DNA of 9,867 nucleotides from an uncultured Neisseria sp. (GTDB lineage: Bacteria > Pseudomonadota > Gammaproteobacteria > Burkholderiales > Neisseriaceae), in the NCBI GenBank assembly GCA_927911515.1, contig CAKMQH010000173.1, forward strand, positions 1 to 9,867, given 5' to 3'. Position 1 is the stretch's first letter. Each line of letters opens with the position of its first letter. Below, one piece after another: positions 7,192-9,867 of this stretch. Both the position numbers and the translations under genes were made by a program. The notes beneath the pieces were generated by a model. That model saw nothing but the letters and a program-made list of their open reading frames with translations, ran no database searches and was not told the origin of the DNA.

Positions 7192-7203
7192 ATTGTTGAC
7201 AAT
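7192..7203. promoter_or_regulatory. Candidate operator palindrome overlapping a -35-like hexamer
   Basis: ATTGT-TG-ACAAT is a perfect 5-bp inverted repeat. It contains TTGACA (7196-7201). No matching -10 lies 16-18 bases downstream, so the promoter is unproven. The shape resembles sites of GntR-type regulators (inference). Confidence 0.5.
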
Positions 7204-7221
7204 AAGCCCGATCCCGACTAC

Positions 7222-7283
7222 CGGCTTTGCCGTGTATAGCCGCTTTCGGAGCGGATATAAAAAGTCGGACGGCGATTGCCGAC
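7222..7283 (+). promoter_or_regulatory. Three short hairpins in the leader of the following membrane-protein gene
   Basis: CGGC-TTT-GCCG (7222-7232), CCGCT-TTCGG-AGCGG (7240-7254) and GTCGG-10 bases-CCGAC (7264-7283) follow one another in the last 100 bases before the ribosome site. They could form a structured mRNA leader. I could not match them to a known riboswitch class. Confidence 0.5.
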
Positions 7284-7316
7284 AGAACCAAAAACAAGTC
7301 AACCAAAGGAGAAATT

Positions 7317-8783
7317 ATGAACCACGACACATCATATTCCGGCATGCACAAGCCGCCGTCGGACTTTGAAAGCCGTGAAGCGTATTTGGAACATGAGCTG
7401 CAAATCATGCAGCCTAAACGCTGGCGGCTCAATCTGCCGTTTCGAGATTACCGCTTCGAACCTGAAGACCTGATTCCTGCGGTGGCGGGAACCATTGGCA
7501 AGGTGGTGATGGTCAGCGCAGTAGCGGCGGCGTTTGCCGTGCCGTTGGGTCTGCCCGACACCTTTCTGCCGCAAAACGTCCGTTACGAGCTGCTGATTGC
7601 TTCAATCTTTATCATTCTGCTCTCCGGCCTTTTTCTCCCCACTTCCAACTTACCCGGTACGCACGGGCCGCTGATTCCGCTGATTCCCGTCGTCGTTGCC
7701 GCTGGCGGGCATCCGCTGGCTTTCGGCTTGTTGATTGGTGTATTCGGTTTCTTGTTGGGAATTACCAAGGGCGGCAGTCTGATGGCGAAACTGACGAGCA
7801 ACGGCGTATGCGGCGGGCTGCTGCTGTATCTGGGCTTCGTCGGCACGACTGGTCAGGTCAAGAAGCTCTTTGAATGGGCAGGCAGTTTCGACAAAAGCTA
7901 TATTGCCTTTATCGTGATCATCGGCACCATCCTGCTCTATGCGCTGCTTGAACATTGGCGCAAGCGTTGGCTTGCCGTCCCATTGGGCTGCGTGCTGGCA
8001 GGCTTTACCGCCTATCTTTTGGGTGCGCCGTTTTCCTTCCAAACCGCTCCGGGCCTGCCGCCCATGAGCCCTGCCTACTGGTGGGGTGAAAATACCGGCT
8101 GATGATGGGTCTGCCGACGATGGACAGCTTTTTTGGTCGTGTTCCCCTTTGCCGTACTCGCCGTCGCCATGTGGTCGCCTGATTTCTTAGGGCATCAAGT
8201 GTTCCAAAAAATCAGCTATCCCGAGCGATCCGAAAAAGCCTTGATGAATATTGACGACACCATGTTCACCTGTTCCGTCCGTCAGGTTGCAGGCTCGGTA
8301 TTGGGCGGCGCGAACTTTACCTCTTCATGGGGAACTTACATCGTTCCCGCTTCCATTGCCAAACGACCGATTCCCGCAGGCGCGATACTGACCGCCTTGT
8401 TCTGCATCATCGCCTCCGTCTGGGGCTATCCCATGGATTTGGCGATTTGGCAGCCCGTATTGAGCGTTGCGCTGATTGTCGGCGTCTATGTTCCGCTTTT
8501 GGAAGCAGGCATGGAAATGACGCGCAAGGGCAAAACCACCCAGTCCGCCGCCATCGTTGTCTTCTCTTCCGCGCTGGTCAACCCTGTTTTCGGCTGGTCG
8601 CTGACCATGCTTTTGGACAACTTGGGCTTAATCGGATGCAAAGAACGCAGCGCGGAACTCGGGTTTATGGGTCGCGTCGTCGTACCTACCGTCGGCTTTG
8701 TTATTCTCTGCGCAGCAATGGGCGCAGTAGGCATGCTGCCCGGTATTCCCGCCTTCCTCGAGCAGTTTAGAAATCTGCATTAA
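7317..8783 (+). pseudogene. Polytopic membrane protein resembling DUF3360, with two compensating indels
   Basis: The start ATG at 7317 follows a strong Shine-Dalgarno (AAAGGAGA, 7305-7312), which excludes the longer frame from 7227. Restored length is 488 residues. A hydrophilic N-terminus (FESREAYLEHELQIMQPKRW, then NLPFRDYRFEPEDLIPA) is followed by about a dozen hydrophobic segments. Conserved-looking polar stretches include NLPGTHGPLIPLIPVVVAAG, TKGGSLMAKLTSNGVCGG, WSPDFLGHQVF, DDTMFTCSVRQ and SSWGTYIVPASIAKRPIPAG. I recall this as the DUF3360 family, which looks like a permease of the SulP/NCS2 fold; the substrate is unknown. The first part stops at TGA 8100-8102 (with a second TGA right after). 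Adding a G (GGC TGG ATG ATG GGT) continues as TGWMMGLPTMDSF. One base too many in T6GG (8129-8136) then returns to the original frame at VVFPFAVLAVAMWSP. The net shift is zero. Confidence 0.5.
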
Positions 8784-8799
8784 TAAAGCAGCACCAGCG

Positions 8800-8837
8800 T
8801 TTCAGACGACCTTTTTAGCACCAAAGGTCGTCTGAAA
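8800..8837. terminator. Uptake-sequence hairpin after the DUF3360-like gene
   Basis: TTTCAGACGACCTTT (8800-8814) pairs perfectly with AAAGGTCGTCTGAAA (8823-8837) around an 8-base loop. It begins 16 bases after the stop. There is no T-run after it on either strand, so termination may be less efficient than at 7078. Confidence 0.5.
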
Positions 8838-8890
8838 ACCGCGAATTGCGGATAAGTCGGATAATTGACATTGGTTTGAAGTTTTAAAAT

Positions 8891-8928
8891 AAAAGATCGT
8901 CTGAAAAACTGATTTTCAGAGACCTTTT
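8891..8928. terminator. Decayed uptake-sequence hairpin between convergent genes
   Basis: AAAAGATCGTCTGAAAA (8891-8907) pairs with TTTTCAGAGACCTTTT (8913-8928), with one A-C mismatch and one bulged G. On the minus strand it is followed by a T-rich stretch, so it can serve as terminator of the gene ending at 9030. Confidence 0.5.
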
Positions 8929-9029
8929 ATATTCAATCCTAGATAAACCCATGAAGTCGCAGATGGCAATCGATTGATGCGAGAATCGTTTGCTGTATGG
9001 TTGGTAGCCGTACTTCGGATGAGGGCTGC

Positions 9030-9867
9030 TTAACCAGAAACCACAAAATCCACCGTATGCGCTTCGCTGTAATCGGGAATTTCCAGTTTGTTGATCATGC
9101 GGTGTATCACATCATTCGGCACGGAATGTTCGCGGTTACGGTTTTGCGACAGCAATTGTGTGTAAGGCACTTCCAAATAAATCAGGTGTACCCGCGCGCC
9201 GTAGTCGGCGAACATCGGCAGCCACTTGCTGCGCAGGTCGCGGTTGAGGTTGGTGGCGTTGAAGACAAATGACGTGCGGGCGCGCAGATATTCTTTTGCC
9301 TGCTCTTTACCCAAACGCACGGCTTCTGCGCTGTGTTTCGGGTTAGCGGGGTCGAGTTTGCGCTCGCGGCGGATGTCGTCCAGCGACAGTATGGGCAGAT
9401 GGGCAAGGTGTTGCCTGATGTACTGTCTTGCCACTGCCTGCTATGGCACACATGGCGTATACGTCAAAGGTTCGGTCGTCAAACGGCTGGTAATCGGGCA
9501 TGTCTCTGCGGCCGTTGAGATAGAGATAGCGGCCGTAATCGCTGGCGAAATTACGTGCTTTGCCCCAGCAGCCGTTTTCTTCGCACAGCTCGCGGAACAA
9601 GTCGATGCGCAGCAGGATATCCTGTTGGTCGCGGCAGATGCGACCTAGAACGTCGGCTTTGGCAAGCATGGCGAGGTGGGCGGTATTGACCTGCAAAGAA
9701 GCGGCGATGACGGCGCGTTCCGGACTCGGTTTGTCGATTGCCCACAGAGGCAGTCCGTGCAGGCGCACGAGTTTGGCTATCGCCTCGCGCACGACAAACG
9801 GCGTGGCAAGTTCGGTGTAAAGCAGAGCGCGGGCAGTATATTCACCTTTTTTGGCATGGTTCGGCGA
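9030..9867 (-). pseudogene. HD domain + T4-Pnk-like kinase fusion (candidate HD-Pnk end-healing enzyme), N-terminus off window, frameshifted
   Basis: The frame enters from the right edge. The first part (9867 to about 9427) has HD-domain features: NHAKKGEYTAR, VREAIAKLVRLHGLPLW and ALLAKADVLGR-like sequence (MLAKADVLGRICRD). A P-loop follows, AIAGSGK (9427-9447). The second part (from 9422) reads YIRQHLAHLPILSLDDIRRE, FVFNATNLNRDLRSKW, YLEVPYTQLLSQNRNREHSVP and IHRMINKLE. These align in order with T4 polynucleotide kinase (GSGKSTW, RDDYRQS, SDTNLNPERR, VPWTELVKRN, VPIDVLRSM). HD followed by such a kinase is the layout of Runella HD-Pnk, which removes 2',3'-phosphates and phosphorylates 5'-OH ends. 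The frame breaks at 9423-9427: four bases (ACAG) stand where GAC ACG would give GSGKDTY, so two bases seem lost; one extra base is the alternative. The first Walker A glycine is Ala. The stop is TAA at 9030-9032. The domain order is clear; function is inferred. Confidence 0.5.

Noticed and set aside
7264..7283. Possible mini-ykkC (guanidine-II) hairpin
   Set aside because: ACGG is present, but not as the loop of a matching pair of hairpins; there is no second ACGR loop.
7227..7316. Upstream extension of the DUF3360-like protein to a start at 7227
   Set aside because: The strong Shine-Dalgarno at 7305-7312 and the family-like N-terminus place the start at 7317; the extension also covers the leader hairpins.
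8133..8783. A separate membrane protein starting from TTG at 8133
   Set aside because: It begins in the middle of a hydrophobic segment with no ribosome site and continues the upstream protein in the same frame after two small indels.
8967..8976. CAATCGATTG, a perfect 10-bp palindrome in the convergent gap
   Set aside because: It lies downstream of both genes, far from any promoter; a palindrome this short is expected by chance.

Overview
The window comes from a Neisseria species, most likely a commensal of the mucosa/sicca/subflava kind. The protein sequences are typical of the genus. The 10-mer GTCGTCTGAA (reverse TTCAGACGAC) recurs at more than a dozen places, both in genes and as inverted pairs after genes. 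This is the core of the AGGTCGTCTGAA uptake-sequence dialect (AG-mucDUS) rather than the meningococcal ATGCCGTCTGAA. A 107-bp Correia element between two genes also points to Neisseria. The species assignment is inference.

Layout, left to right. (1) 1-1807 (+): the C-terminal part of a large FAD-linked oxidase with two Fe-S motifs and two CCG domains, broken by one frameshift. (2) 1808-2141: intergenic, with two hairpins built from uptake sequences, between convergent genes. (3) 2142-2605 (-): a universal stress protein, frameshifted near its C-terminus. (4) 2606-2798: a divergent promoter region. (5) 2799-3574 (+): tcdA, a tRNA-modifying E1-like enzyme, frameshifted in its Rossmann glycine motif. 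It is followed 1 nt later by a small four-helix membrane protein (3576-4049) and a tandem paralogue of it (4102-4560). (6) 4666-5553 (+): scpA, the kleisin of the SMC condensin. (7) 5603-5709: Correia element. (8) 5729-7066 (+): brnQ, ending in an uptake-sequence terminator. (9) 7317-8783 (+): a polytopic membrane protein resembling DUF3360, with a structured leader and two compensating indels. (10) 8784-9029: two hairpins. (11) 9030-9867 (-): the C-terminal 280 or so residues of a protein with an HD domain followed by a T4-Pnk-like kinase domain, broken at the Walker A lysine. It is a candidate HD-Pnk nucleic-acid end-healing enzyme.

The genes do not form one pathway. They are mostly housekeeping and transport genes: lactate/glycolate-type oxidation, stress response, tRNA modification, chromosome segregation and amino-acid uptake. 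The best candidate for something under-described is the HD-kinase fusion at the right edge. The tandem pair of small membrane proteins comes second.

A caution applies to the whole window: five of the nine genes carry one- or two-base indels, mostly at short homopolymers, that break otherwise well-conserved proteins. This pattern fits sequencing or assembly error better than true gene decay, although the DNA alone cannot decide it.
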